DNA of 64,000 bases, taken from positions 1-64,000 of the forward strand of contig JACCGJ010024047.1 of the NCBI GenBank assembly GCA_013407085.1, in the 5' to 3' direction. Shown in pieces: positions 31,091 to 43,291 of this stretch. Made by a program: the position numbers and the translations under genes. This DNA is from Atriophallophorus winterbourni (taxonomy: Eukaryota > Platyhelminthes > Trematoda > Plagiorchiida > Microphallidae). How positions within the stretch are numbered: the first letter of the stretch is position 1; each line of letters starts with the position of its first letter. Under the pieces are notes generated by a model that was given only the letters and a program-made list of their open reading frames with translations, was not told where the DNA came from and searched no databases.

Positions 31091-32160
31091 ATTTGTGGGC
31101 ATTGTGCAATTAGGCTGCTTGGTATTATAAACTACTCTTAGCTGCTAATCCTTAATTCCTTGTGCTTAGTTCATCTGAAGTGTGACATCGAGTATATGAT
31201 TTTTCGTGGATTCCAAGTATAATTTTGTTTAAAAGTTTTCCAAATTTCTAATTTGTACAGCGCCCAATATTACTGTATTCACATGATGTGAGCAAACATC
31301 CAGAAATCAGTTTTCACATGATAGTGTACAGGATGAGATCATCCCCAGAATGGTTATTTTTATTTGACCCAGCATGTCAAAGGAAAAGACAAATTTGTTT
31401 CAAAAAAAATTATTGTTCAACCTCAATCAACTAACAACTGGCGTTACTACATTGCACTACAACTAACTAAAGTTTGATTGCAAAGGTTGAACAATTGCAT
31501 GCCTTGAATCTAAAATGAAAAAAATATGTGAAACATAATTTTTGAGAACATGAATTCGCATATGTATTGGATGGGCAACAATTGCGTTGTCACTTCTGCC
31601 ATGTGAGATAAATCGAATCATTCGCACAAGTTCGAAGACGGCAAGGCAGCGAATTTGATAAATTTCGATTTATAGGTTCAATGACAGTATCATTTGGATC
31701 AACATGAACACAAATAATTTGGTTCGCACTTCACAAATAAATTAATATTGTGTACTTTAATTATGAATATTTGATTCGATTAAACTGTATACTCTCCAGA
31801 CTATCTATAGAAGAATACATAAAATACGAGTGGAAAGCTGTGAAATTTAACTTACAAAAATATAATTATAAAGATTAAAATTATTTCTTTAATTTTGTTT
31901 CACTGTTGGTCACATCTAGTTTGACACAGAGAAGTCTTAACGAATATCGCCAGTTAACTAAATCCTCGAACACGAACTACAAATTTTCAGTGTCTTTAGC
32001 GTATATTTATAGACTTGCTACAAGTGCATTTGTACCCTACTGAGAAAATCTTAATCATCTTTTTTTGACGTGGATTTGAATAATAATTCTCGATCTACTA
32101 TCTACTGTGAGGATTATTAAATGAATTATCGCAAAACATCTGTGTGAATCTGATTAAGAA
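31090..32160. other. Intergenic, nothing recognised
   Basis: AT-rich sequence; no gene or repeat family identified. Confidence 0.4.
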
Positions 32161-32162
32161 AT

Positions 32163-32330
32163 CGCAAGTTTATTTCAGAAATATCACTTCACTTGGAATG
32201 CCATTCGAAAAACGAAACTTACTTGTCCGCGTGTCTACACACTTGATCTGGCATGAAGCAAAATTTACACTGGGTTATCGAACATCATGCATGGCAGAGC
32301 TAATGAAATTTAATAAATGTTGTCAGATAA
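32163..32330 (+). CDS. Exon-like segment with Cys-rich end (uncertain)
   Basis: After a good acceptor (TTTATTTCAG) the frame reads NITSLGMPFEKRNLLVRVST, HLIWHEAKFTLGYRTSCMAE and LMKFNKCCQIK, with a possible donor AAAAG|GTTGTA. The Cys spacing at the end is reminiscent of a PSI (plexin repeat) domain. The surrounding open frame is 109 codons. No neighbouring exon could be joined with confidence, so it could be a chance ORF or a relic. Confidence 0.22.
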
Positions 32331-32671
32331 AAGGTTGTAAACATTCAAACATTTTGTTGGCGAAACGCCTATTTTGCATTCAATGGATTGTTTGCCTACG
32401 AAGTTATTACATTAGCTTGGGATCTGTCTGTCTATTGTCTCATACGAAAAACCTTAACCATTATATTCATTAACAATATTCCAAAATTTCCAACGATGTT
32501 GCTTTTCTTCTCTTTTACTATACACAATTTACTCCATACAGCGGATATTTAGTTACGTCTTGGAAAACGAGGATACATTTAACCTAATGGGAACACATTA
32601 TCACATGGATAGCGTTTGTCCCCAGATTGAGACAAGACATTGTATTAAGTATGTATTGAATCCAAAAATCC

Positions 32672-32680
32672 TATATAATA
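32672..32680 (+). promoter_or_regulatory. TATA-like box before a signal-peptide start
   Basis: TATATAATA lies about 33 bases before the ATG at 32713, a spacing similar to that at the CUB-like gene. In such AT-rich DNA this is weak evidence alone. Confidence 0.25.
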
Positions 32681-32712
32681 CATAAGATAAACATTAAGGT
32701 GAAGTGCTTGAA

Positions 32713-32835
32713 ATGTTAACCTGTGATTGTTTGAGAATATTGATATTCCTTGTAAATTTGCAATATTTTAGTCAAGCGCAAAGTACTAACCAGCCAAAAG
32801 GAGGATATACAAAGATGCAATTAGTCAAAAGATGC
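32713..32835 (+). CDS. Candidate first exon, secreted protein
   Basis: The ATG opens MLTCDCLRILIFLVNLQYFS then QAQSTNQPKGGYTKMQLVKR and Cys. It has a hydrophobic core and a plausible signal-peptidase site after Gln-Ala-Gln or Ala-Gln-Ser. It ends before GTAATT at 32836 (phase 0 out); GTAAAT at 32754 is an alternative donor. The downstream exons are not established. A phase-compatible but unproven chain is 36176-36263, 41122-41179 and 43292-43477. Confidence 0.35.
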
Positions 32836-33378
32836 GTAATTTGGATTTATTCTGATGTATATTTCACATTGCATGCTTATATCGTTGCTTTTAATCTAAA
32901 TTACCTACTTTATTCGAATATGTGATGATACGTCAAACTCGAATAGTGAGCACGGATGTGTCTGATGTAATTTGGATCTGGAAGACGGTATATTGTTGAT
33001 TTTCATATAACAAATAACTCACAGATCATTCACAGCTTCATTGCTGATGTAAAACATAGAAACATTCGATTATTACATGAGATTCAAAGTTTTCGGGTTA
33101 CTCGATGATTTCAACTTACATGGAGTACATGACCGCATTGCTGTTGGTAGTAAATTAAATTAAATTAATTAAGTTCTGTGTAGGAATACAAGATGAATGC
33201 TGATTGGGCAAGAAGTTATTCAACAACTCACTATGTCGCCCTGTGATTCTCAATACTGAAATTGTAATGAAATTAGACATTTATCGGTAAAACTCGCCAA
33301 GATTACCATAATAATATTATTGCAAACTTAAAAATGGCATTCACTACGAGGCATATTTCACGAGCGAATTTTCAGAGC

Positions 33379-33420
33379 CAAGTTTTGCGCCGCACCAATT
33401 TAGAAAAGAAATATTTGCGG
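33379..33420 (+). CDS. Small exon-like segment (uncertain)
   Basis: It is bounded by GAATTTTCAG and a strong donor GCG|GTAAGC. Phase 1 to 0 gives PSFAPHQFRKEIFA. Good splice signals on both sides in one 50-base stretch are unusual here, but no connection to other exons is proven. Confidence 0.22.
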
Positions 33421-33429
33421 TAAGCGAAT

Positions 33430-36170
33430 ACTTGATTGAAATGCTCTCTCTCCCGATTATTAACTTTTTATACCCACGCTGCACGACTGACTCATAAGGA
33501 AAATCGTTTGAATAAGATAAGTGATTTTCTTACAAACAGTTGCATACTTAGGAGATGACCTAAATGATGTAATAGAAAAGCGCGTGGGTTGATTGTAAAA
33601 TCAAATATCCCACTAAGTTGAAATTCGTTTTTTCATTTACTTTGGAAATGCTTTAAAAGCAATTTTATCCAATACCCAAATATGATGAAATTATTTTAAT
33701 AGTATTCATGCAAATTTCGCACATTATGTTCTTGATTACAGCAACTTACTCTTGATCCGCCAAACTGCAAATTGGGGATATATCAAAAATTATAATATTG
33801 ATATGAGATGAGTAAAACAGCATATATCTATATATGTATTGCTATAAATTTACGAATGTATTTATTTATGAATTTATGTACCTATGTTTGTATTGGTGTA
33901 TTCATGATATATGTATGAATTTAAGTATTCATGCATGCATGTGTGTATGTATGATTGTATATTTGTATACAAGTTTGCATATGTATGTATTCATTTAAAT
34001 GCTAGAGACTGAAAACATTTTTCGACTTTAATTCTGCTAGGCATTGATTTCCTGACTTCCTGCGTAAAAACCGAATTTCTTAGAGTGTTAATTAATTACC
34101 ATCTTTGATTTTATCAGCTTCCTCATAAATTTGGTTTGTTCATACAAACTGTCTATTTAAACGAAAGCTTATTTACGCAGATCGAACATATTTTAAATTA
34201 ATGCCAGTATACTTACGTCGCTTCTGTCATGATGCGGCTGTAAACGAATATTGTAAATTTCACAGTTAATCACAAAATGAAGTTTGCCGTATAAACATAC
34301 AATTTCGAAAACTTACAGTTCATTCGCGGCACCAGCACTGGGTTTAAGTAAAGCAGATTTCAATGAATGGCAATATATAAATAACGAGAAAAAAAAGCGT
34401 TGCGGAGCATTCCCAATGGGTTATATCACAATGACGGCTTCTCCAGCTAAGTGATTTCTTGTTTCACGGATTTGGATATGTGTTTATTTAGGACAAAGTT
34501 TCAAAAGCAAATATCAAAATCACCTTCGTACCAGCCTTAGCCAACAATGGCATACAAGCGCTCCTTGTTATCCCTACTCAATTTGAACAAAGGTTTTATG
34601 AAGAGCCGTTTCAAACGCATTATAAAAGTAAGCAGGTGTAGTGAATTAGAAAGTGAACCTTAACATTCGTATTGGAACTGTCTGTCTGCTTTACCACGTT
34701 GTTTTCACTGGATGGATTGTAACTCGAACATGCTAGGTATTTCAAATTTTTGCTGCAACATTTGGCATTACTACCCAATAAAGGTTGATAGTATATTCCC
34801 AAGATCCCGGAATTGAACAGTAAACTAGAGAATAAATCGCTCATACATATATCTATATAGAAGTCAGTAATTTATGCCGATGACTATTTCAGTAAAATAT
34901 ATACATCTAATATTCGTAATTTTGGACTGCGCCAGCTGAAGCTGTTTTATTTTGATGGATTTGATTAGAGATGGTCGTTTCGCGCAGACGCAAAATGCTC
35001 AATTATAACATTACCTGTTCCTCCGATAAATGATATCATTCAAATATTTTTTCATTTTATAAATGTAATATTGTTAACCGGAATCTTAATTATCATGTTA
35101 TGTTGGAACTCACAGCTGTTTTTCAACACCGTAGCTTTTGATTCAACAGCGAAAAATGCATTAGTCAGGCAAACTAATGCTAACAAAATACGTTAGGTAT
35201 GTTTGAGTTATTAATCTGTTTATGTCAAACGATTATATGAAACAAAATACACAGCAGCATTTCTTTACCCTGAATTTCAACGTAACACACACGGTAAGTC
35301 GGCCTTCAATAAAGTAAAGTCCAATCGTTTAAAATGCCATATATTTCGCGCAATATATTTTCTTTTATCCTGGTACGTATGTGATGAAATGTCACGCAAA
35401 GAAAAATATTTTCTTCATCTACTTTTGTTCCGGAGGCACCACATCATTTTAAATACAAAAAGGCTATTAAACAATGGTAGCTATACGTTTAAATCATTCG
35501 AGTATTCGAGTTTCCAACGATTTGAGGTTGAAATGTTGTTATTTTACAACAGCACCTTCAAATATTGAAGTAATGAATTTCACAAAAATGTAGCATGTAA
35601 ATTAAAGAGTGAATCGACGAACAATACGGAAGCTTGAGTTACAATTGGATGAGGTATGTCGAAATATCGCTTTTCCATTGCATTGTTGAAACAATTGCAA
35701 TAGTGTATGACTTTCGGTAAACACAATTCTGCGGACAAGAATAATTTAGCGTTGTATCCTCATTTGGTAATATCACATGAAACTAGACGTCGCATTCGAG
35801 CGGTTTACGTAAAATCGCAAAAACCGTATGTATCTTCGTTGCGCTGTGTTATACTTTATTGAAGAGAGCACTATATTCTGTCTGCCGATATACATTCTGG
35901 CAATGAACCGTGCTATTTGAGATTCTACTTATCAATACTTGAATGTTAGTTCACAACCCACCTCCATAACGAGTTACAGTTCAAAAGTCGATATGTACAT
36001 GATATGATTTCGAATATCAAGAAACGGATTTTAAGTAGCGTGAATATTCTAAGCTTCAGGCGGCATCCATGCTGATCGCTTTAGTGCTATGCACTTTGTT
36101 GTTCAGCTGCAAACAACAAAAAGTAGTTTCCTTTTGTATTTTTGTAAAGCGTTGCGAGTTCTCGTCAGTA
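33430..36170. other. AT-rich intergenic or intronic DNA with an R1 copy
   Basis: It contains a TATG/GTAT-rich imperfect repeat (33820-34000) and an R1 copy at about 34515-34620 (CAGCCTTAGCCAACAATGGC). No coding segment is supported. Confidence 0.4.
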
Positions 36171-36175
36171 TTCAG

Positions 36176-36263
36176 TTTATCAATCGCTCAAAATTTCGTT
36201 CAATAAACAACACAGAATTAAACTCCGAGGAAGAAATTATTTGTTATTTAATGCTACATTCTG
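36176..36263 (+). CDS. Exon-like segment (uncertain)
   Basis: Acceptor GTCAGTATTCAG, then FINRSKFRSINNTELNSEEE and IICYLMLHS, and a possible donor CTG|GTGAAA (phase 0 to 1). The acidic, codon-like stretch lies in a 112-codon open frame that then runs into an (AT)n tract. It could be an exon of the 32713 candidate gene. Confidence 0.25.
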
Positions 36264-36294
36264 GTGAAACGTTTATTAATAGTGCGGTCTACCG

Positions 36295-36296
<2 letters not shown>

Positions 36297-36328
<32 letters not shown>
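36297..36328. repeat. (AT)n microsatellite
   Basis: Alternating A/T tract. It creates spurious Ile-Tyr repeats in overlapping open frames. Confidence 0.95.
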
Positions 36329-36333
<5 letters not shown>

Positions 36334-36599
36334 TATATATTATTGGATACTTTTGGATAAGGTTAGTAAACCCAACCTGTTCAATCACTTGGGCGCACAC
36401 TCATGTAGACAGGGTTTCCACGCATGACCTCGAAATACAAGCTTATTTGCAGCATTTCCTTGGCGCACTCTACGACCGGTTATATTCTGTTTGCATTTAT
36501 CAGTTTAGGACAAAAGGAACATAATCCGCATGAGCTTGAAACCGCAAAAGAATGATAAAAAATTGCGTTTTGTGTTTGCATACATATCAATCTTTTTCT

Positions 36600-36840
36600 A
36601 CAGTTTCATTAAAGCGCAACATGTTTACCAATCTGCGACTGTTTCAAGCACATATAGAACATGATAGTACTGCCAATATCTGAGGAGTGTAAACAGCACG
36701 AAACCGGTCGTGGTATGTGTGCTGGAAATGCATGTAAATGAGCTTATTCCTACATAAGTTGATGCCAATATATCGCCGATGGAATCGGGTTATCTAAATC
36801 ACATCTTGTGATGACATGTTTTGACAACACATTTGTATAC
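36600..36840. repeat. Dispersed repeat R1 copy
   Basis: It shares AAAGCGCAACATGTTTACCA, CTGTTTCAAGCACAT, GTGTAAACAGCACGAAACCG and GGTCGTGGTATGTGTG with the copies at 8470-9010. Confidence 0.6.
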
Positions 36841-37114
36841 TGATGCAAAATATCCCATTTCTGTCGAAACACGCAAAAGTATCGCGTTCTGAATAGTCAT
36901 TTGAAATTCTTTGCATGGGTTGATCAACTAATATATGCTGTTCTTAGCATTAGTGAATTGATATTCAAAAGAGGCTATTAATGCGAATGACCGAAATACT
37001 CAATGAGAAAAAATGTAGACTCACAGTACCAATGCTTCGTATCGATAGCTAAATTCATTAGGAAAAAGCAGTAATAGAAAGATAATATACATCTTTATTA
37101 CAAAACTGCGTTCC

Positions 37115-37117
<3 letters not shown>

Positions 37118-37175
<58 letters not shown>
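37118..37175. repeat. (AT)n microsatellite
   Basis: Uninterrupted alternating A/T tract of nearly 60 bases. Confidence 0.95.
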
Positions 37176-37178
<3 letters not shown>

Positions 37179-37425
37179 CCAGTGTGAACATACACTATTC
37201 ACAAATAAGGTGCACCGGAATTTAAGGCTTACTGCCGATTTTTCGTATCAATTCGTGTTTTTATGTGCGCTCCATAGTCCGAAAAATACGGTAATATTAT
37301 CCAGTTTGTTGTTCATATTCACGTCTCATTATGAAAATGTATTCAGTTGACCTCGGTCTAATATATGTTTACCGTTGCCACGTTCAATAAAGTAGAACAA
37401 TCTTATGAATAAAAAATAAATCTGA

Positions 37426-37660
37426 CGACGAAATTTCACACTCAAAAAGTTCATCTTCGTTGAGTCCAAATTAAATGAGAAGCTAAACAAAATTTCAGAA
37501 AATACCATCACTGGAAAACAAACTGCCATCCACATTAATCGGAAAATAACTCCGAATATTTCTGACATTTTCTGAAGATTCGCTGCAGAAGCAAAAGATT
37601 CCGGGATATCTGGTATCAATTGCACAATTGCTCTCAATATGAAAAATTTACGCGAACGTT
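37426..37660 (+). pseudogene. Coding-like segment with one in-frame TGA (uncertain)
   Basis: The plus frame reads RRNFTLKKFIFVESKLNEKL, NKISENTITGKQTAIHINRK and ITPNISDIF, a TGA at 37573, then RFAAEAKDSGISGINCTIAL. It looks coding by composition but has a stop and no clear splice acceptor. The minus strand has an uninterrupted 102-codon frame with hydrophobic stretches over the same bases, so strand and reality are both open. Confidence 0.18.
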
Positions 37661-38574
37661 AAAATACAATTTTCTATCTTCGAGATCATACCGATAAATG
37701 GGAAGAATTTCATGTAAATGTTCAAATGATAAAATAGTTTGCAACAAATGATTAGCAAATTATTTAAACTAATTTGTTCACAAATAAACATTTTTTACTT
37801 TGAAATAGGATTATAAACAATATAAACTTACATAACATCAAGTTGCCAATAATTGCTTGCGTGAAATAGGAACGAAACTATGATTTAAACACTTCAAACA
37901 ATTCATTAAAATATCTCAAGCGCCTAATATTAACGTTAATATAGTTCGCATATTAGTTGAACAATATAATTCTTGGTGTAAAACGTGATCTGTCAAATAA
38001 AACTCGGAAACCTCTTCATTTCCTTTCTTGGGTTCAGCGGAAATATAGTCACGTTATCCACAAGCAATGATGCTCATGCTTAAATAACATTTTTTTGTTC
38101 AAAGCTAGAAAATTAAGGGTAGTATTAGAAAAGCTTAGTGCCAACAACAAGTTTATTTACACACTATCAATGCACATATGTATACAATAAAACGCATTTG
38201 AACATTGCTGGCTACGTGTAATAGGATACATGCTTTTTTACATGATGAGTACAAACGGAACAGACCGAATGTAATGTCATCAGTGGCATTTTAGACGGAA
38301 ATTCGCGTTCATCAATATACCGAATCAGAAAATCCGAGAATAATAGAATTGGAAATTAACATTTGCACATATACTAACTAAAATATCAGTTTTTAGAATC
38401 TGACATGCTATAACGCATATTATAATAAAAAGAGAGGAAATGTAAAATAATGGCAAACGCTTACCCGATATCTAGCCACATGCTAGTAAAACAGAAAAGG
38501 TTTAGATTTATCCATGAAAATGACATGTGAAAACAAATATGAAGTAATCAATATAGAATTAGTTTCTTCTCTAG

Positions 38575-38649
38575 GTCCACAATCTTGTTGATAAAAAAAC
38601 GTAAAATATGTGAACTAACAAAACGTCTCCAATACTATGATAAATGCAA
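38575..38649 (+). CDS. Exon-like Cys-containing segment (uncertain)
   Basis: A very good polypyrimidine acceptor (AGTTTCTTCTCTAG) is followed in phase 2 by STILLIKKRKICELTKRLQY and YDKCK, with a possible donor AA|GTGTCA. The pattern Cys-Glu-Leu-Thr ... Tyr-Asp-Lys-Cys resembles part of a PSI-type domain. No partner exon has been proven. Confidence 0.2.
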
Positions 38650-39170
38650 GTGTCAGGATGATACAAGCAAACTATCAAGCGATAATTCATTGAGCTTATG
38701 GTTAACGTCACGTTATATCTGCTATAATTTTGTATATGAGGCTAATATGAGATCCTTTTTTTATGCAATCAGATGAATGATGATGGAAGTTTATCATAAC
38801 TCGACAAGTCTGAGAAAAAAAGAATATTTTCGTTACAACGAAAATCCTAAAACCTATTTAATGTCAATCGAATAACGATATATTTTCTTATTCTTGACAA
38901 ACCGTTTCTAAAATGGAGCAATTCTAACACAATGTAGACAATTAAATTAAAGATATACGATAAAAAATTAACTCACAAATTTCCCAGTGGGCTAATTCTA
39001 AATTAATTTTATAAAATCATTAACCGATTTGCAAAATGCTTAGGAATTCTAAACATAATGTAAAAAACTACAAGCCTACAATGAAAAGGTATGCTGAGGA
39101 ATTGTTCGATAGTAGTCTGGTTTCATAATCGTATTACTGGTGTATTGTTTCTAAAACAGTTATGGTTTAG

Positions 39171-39260
39171 AAAACACTAATTGCATGCAACGCTTGTGTT
39201 TCGTATGCTTCATGCTTTGATCGTGAAATCTGGGCCGTTCGCACATCACAGACGAAATAA
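39171..39260 (+). CDS. Exon-like Cys-rich segment (uncertain)
   Basis: After TATGGTTTAG the frame reads KTLIACNACVSYASCFDREI then WAVRTSQTK and a stop at about 39258. Cys-x-x-Cys-x5-Cys followed by Trp resembles the middle of a PSI or plexin repeat. It is short, so chance cannot be excluded. Confidence 0.18.
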   Translation, partial: KTLIACNACVSYASCFDREIWAVRTSQTK

Positions 39261-39692
39261 AATATTTGAAGATCATTTTTTTCAAATTTGTCTTATAATT
39301 TACCTAATTTGCATTTTGACAGTTTTATCGAGTAGTCAATCGCGAGATTTACGTAGGATACGTAAATCGATTATTATACAATTCCACAGTAACTTCAGGC
39401 GTTATCTTACTAATGATGATTCTTAAAAGACCACTAGCAAATTACATAATCTATCTTAGTTTATTCTTAAACCAAAGTCGTAACAAAAATGTGTTATTTA
39501 CACTGCGTCGTTAAATATATTGGAGAAAGAGCTGTCCGGATTGTAAATTGGCCGTGTTTAAATCGACGTTTGCTTACCTATCCACTTCCGATTTCATGCT
39601 GTAAACAAAGAATATATATAGTTTCAAATTTTCATCCAACTTTTGTATAAGGTTGGTAGGAACAAATTTACTATTACTTTTGACCACAAACA

Positions 39693-40151
39693 TTGTGCGT
39701 GTGGTCATTAGGTGTAATGTATGTAAGTATTTCTCGATACATTTTCAACGCGTTTTTGATTTATTTCGAGGTTAAATTGTTTTACGTAAACATTGAAGAT
39801 AAGCTTGTGATTTATTATTACGTGTTTGCTATATATTCATTGTACGGTGAATATTTAACGTTTACTTATAGAAATTGTCGAATGAAAGCTAGATTTGGAT
39901 GGATGAAATTGGATACTTACAGTGTTTTCTGCATATCCATTCTGGAAAATATAGATGAAATAGTTAAACAATTAATCAAACAGGAATATGATTGGATTTC
40001 CTTTCCAAGTCTGCAATTAATTGTTGATTTACGTTCCACTTCGAATATGAAACATTTTTGTGATCATTACCCTAGGTTCATTATCAATCATTTCGAATTT
40101 CTGCAACTAGAAAACTCACAATTTCAAATTGTCTTCTCCACTGTGTTATAA
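39693..40151 (+). CDS. 152-codon open frame, unknown
   Basis: One of the longest uninterrupted frames outside retroelements in this very AT-rich part. The C-terminal two thirds (ILENIDEIVKQLIKQEYDWI and LRSTSNMKHFCDHYPRFIIN) look protein-like; the start is rich in Phe, Tyr and Ile. No family is recognised, and no splice or promoter signal singles it out. A long chance ORF is quite possible at this base composition. Confidence 0.25.
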   Translation: MCVWSLGVMYVSISRYIFNAFLIYFEVKLFYVNIEDKLVIYYYVFAIYSLYGEYLTFTYRNCRMKARFGWMKLDTYSVFCISILENIDEIVKQLIKQEYDWISFPSLQLIVDLRSTSNMKHFCDHYPRFIINHFEFLQLENSQFQIVFSTVL

Positions 40152-41121
40152 ATACACAAGTATAGAGAAAAGTTAATAAATCATTTTGTATTGTAATTTC
40201 ACAGAAAATTGTGTATACTTACCTGGTTGCGTTCTGAGAAAATCTGAAATGTGACATTTATGGGATATGCATTCACTTATCCAGAAAGAAATATCTTATC
40301 ATAATATAGTGAATAATGGAGTTACCTTGTATAAAGTGCATCAATTCTGTAAAATGTGATAAATAAAAGCGTACGTTATTTGCGAAATACTTTGTAACTC
40401 AAGAACATTACTCGGTTTCGAAAGAACAGTGTAAATTGGATACATATATTCGTCAAATTCACAACACATCCTATTCAGCAACAAATAGTTGTTTTCTGTG
40501 AATGGATACATTTTTGTTGAAGAGAAATGTGAACTACTGATCCGAAGACTATTATAAACTCATGATATTCTAACATTTCGGTATTATTGAATTTCACGAA
40601 ATGAAACTCACTGCGCATCTTCCACCTTTAAACTAAAATAGAATAAACAGAAAAGCAAAATTATTTTATGCGGTGCAGATTTATTCTAAAGTGACAAAGT
40701 ATCTGTAGATTTCATTATTATTTTTCCTGTAAGGAGCATTTGATTCAAAGAATCCAACTTTAAAATTTCAAATATAAATTTTTCGTTACGGAAATGTTGA
40801 ATCTGGTGGCATATAAATTTGCATTCAATTGACCTGCGGTTATTATTGCGCTGGTTGTAGCATGATTTCATGCAATAATTTGCAGTGTCTACTCGCGTGC
40901 ATATGGAAGAGCAACCCGGTTTTTGATTTAGCATAGTAATCCGTGCAATGCTTGGTATTATCTTCACGTCATAACATGCGATCTCAATAATTACGAAGGA
41001 GCCCAAGTTGTTAATAAATCACTGAAATACTTATATAGATAAACCTGACCTAATTTGATTACGGCTCGAAAAAATATTCTGTTGAATTCATCTTATCGAT
41101 GAGCTAATTAATTTTACCCAG

Positions 41122-41179
41122 ATTCGTGTGAATCAGATCGGCACAAATGGGTCACTTGTTACCAAGTCAATTTTGACAA
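41122..41179 (+). CDS. Exon-like segment, phase 1 to 2 (uncertain)
   Basis: Acceptor AATTTTACCCAG, donor AA|GTAAAA. It reads SCESDRHKWVTCYQVNFD. Its outgoing phase 2 fits the exon-like segment at 43292. The Cys pair around His-Lys-Trp would fit the end of a PSI-like domain. Confidence 0.25.
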
Positions 41180-41722
41180 GTAAAATATGAGAGATCAAAT
41201 GATAACTCACAAAAGGTCACTTGTGCCACTGTGGATTGAACGGAAAAAATGATAATTATAGCAATTTTGTTACAGCATTAAACTAAATTTAAATTAGTAT
41301 GCCTTAATAATACATTTACAGTTAATATAAAATATGTGTCGGGATGACTTCACAGAAAAAATTGCTATTTATGAGAGATTATGATTAGAGATTTAACAAT
41401 AACTCACATCCAATACAACTTCGATTTCCTGGAAACAGTTTAGACAAATAATGCAAAATAGTTTAGCAAGTGGTTATTCTAAAATCACAAATAATATAGA
41501 AATTGCTTGAAATATAATTATTACCGGAATATTTAAACGTTACATGTTCACAATATAAAATATACGGAACAATATTAAAACCTAATCTCTTGAGATCACA
41601 AAATAAATCGTTTATATACTATTAAATACGCAGATTGAATTTGTCAATTCTATTGTCTTTCTTTACATTTATTCTTCTATCCATCCACTTAACGGTGTAT
41701 CTAACTACCTGTCTACTTGTAG

Positions 41723-41932
41723 GTACAATTAAAATAACATTTCTTCCAAACAACAAATTTCGATCACAAGAGATGCAAAACTATCAAGAATTATTTTTAT
41801 TCATGTTGATCTTGGAAAGAGCATCGTGTTGCAAAGCATTCAGCTACAGATACCTGATTTTAAGATATACACTCAATACGAACGATGTGACCCCACCATC
41901 ACTCAAATCAATGCCGTATTATTATTATTATC
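41723..41932 (+). CDS. Exon-like segment, phase 1 to 1, 70 codons (uncertain)
   Basis: Acceptor GTCTACTTGTAG, donor C|GTAAAA. It reads TIKITFLPNNKFRSQEMQNY, QELFLFMLILERASCCKAFS and YRYLILRYTLNTNDVTPPSL, ending KSMPYYYYY. The incoming phase fits 36176-36263. The composition is protein-like, but no family is assigned, and it is phase-incompatible with the segment at 41122. Confidence 0.3.
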
Positions 41933-42978
41933 GTAAAATCGAAATATAATGTCGATTCATTACACTGTTTATCATGTTCCATCTATTGTTAGTTTTCTTG
42001 GTCAATGTAACAGGTTTGTCACCCTGACATTAATAATAATTTACTTATTCCTGGTGGGGAGTCTTTTTGTATATTTTGTATTAAAATAATATGCTCCAGA
42101 ACAATACGCTGTTATATCAAATAATGATGTATAGAATGTATTTTAATTCAGTCGTTCGTTGCAACTCACATTGCATTCAATTTTATAAAGCTGCAATCAA
42201 GAATATGATATGACGCATTTGTAAATAAGCATGAGAAAATGAAAATAGCTTCATTACAAAAATGTGATGAAGCATCAAATTCGGAAAATTTCTTTTGAAT
42301 ATTGATTTCAACTGACTATTTTTTCGTGTCCAGCATTTCAATAGTTCCGATTCGTTATTGTAGTTGTAGGAAACGATTAATCATTTTGATGAAAAAAGCA
42401 TAATTCTAAAAACTGTAATTTTATAAAAGTGAACCATTATCTGTTGATTGATTATCAATGTCCTTCCTAATCTTGTTTTTATTCTTAATTTGCCCGTTAC
42501 CACTACTCAGTGTTCACATGAAGCCTTTATCAAGTTTACGACTAGGAAGAATTTCTTATCATTTTGCATGTCAAACTTAATAATCTATTTTATTCACGAC
42601 AACAGTGCTTTTGTCATTACATGCTACTACATAAACTAAGCTCAAAATTCGTTGTGTATGAATTCTTTGGCTAAATTACTTTGCAATCTGGAATAATACT
42701 CATTTGAAATCTTGAATTTGCCTCACATGCAATATAACAAAATCATAATGGCCTTCGTTTTTTTCAAATCGAATGTACTTATAAAGATTTTGCGGAAAAA
42801 TGAGTATAAGTTATGTTTTAATTCGCACGGCGAAATGATTTTGTTTCCTGGCTTTCACTTGACTGATTTTCTACAGTGGAAATAATGTAATCCTAGCACG
42901 ATTTATATATACATATGAAAAGTTAACGGAGGCGGAATATCTCTTGTTATTGAATGTACTAAATTAAATGGGGGAACT

Positions 42979-43235
42979 ATGAGATTCCCTAAGAATTCTC
43001 ACGTTAAAATTATTGCCCAATTCTTGTGTCTAATAATGTTGACTGGTGGATCAATAGCAATAAATATAAATTAAACTATTACGGAACGCCTTCAATTGAA
43101 ATCTTGTTTCCAATATTGAAAATGAATATAAATCGAACTAGCTCTATTGAGACAGAAGGCATTAAAGTGCAAATTGAATTTCAGAAGACTTACAATTCGT
43201 GTTGTTGTTTAATGCTGGAAACAAATAATAGTTGA
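42979..43235 (+). pseudogene. Signal-peptide start overlapping a second coding-like frame
   Basis: The ATG at 42979 opens MRFPKNSHVKIIAQFLCLIM then LTGGSIAI, a clear signal-peptide shape, and stops at 43072. An overlapping frame continues protein-like as YYGTPSIEILFPILKMNINR, TSSIETEGIKVQIEFQKTYN and SCCCLMLETNNS, stopping at 43235. A one-base frame change near 43050-43075 would join them. So this may be a frameshifted first exon, a sequencing error, or an unrecognised splice. Confidence 0.28.
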
Positions 43236-43291
43236 TCAATGAAGATTGTTAGGGTTAAATAAGTTTTACTTTGAAAAATATGCTTTCTCAG

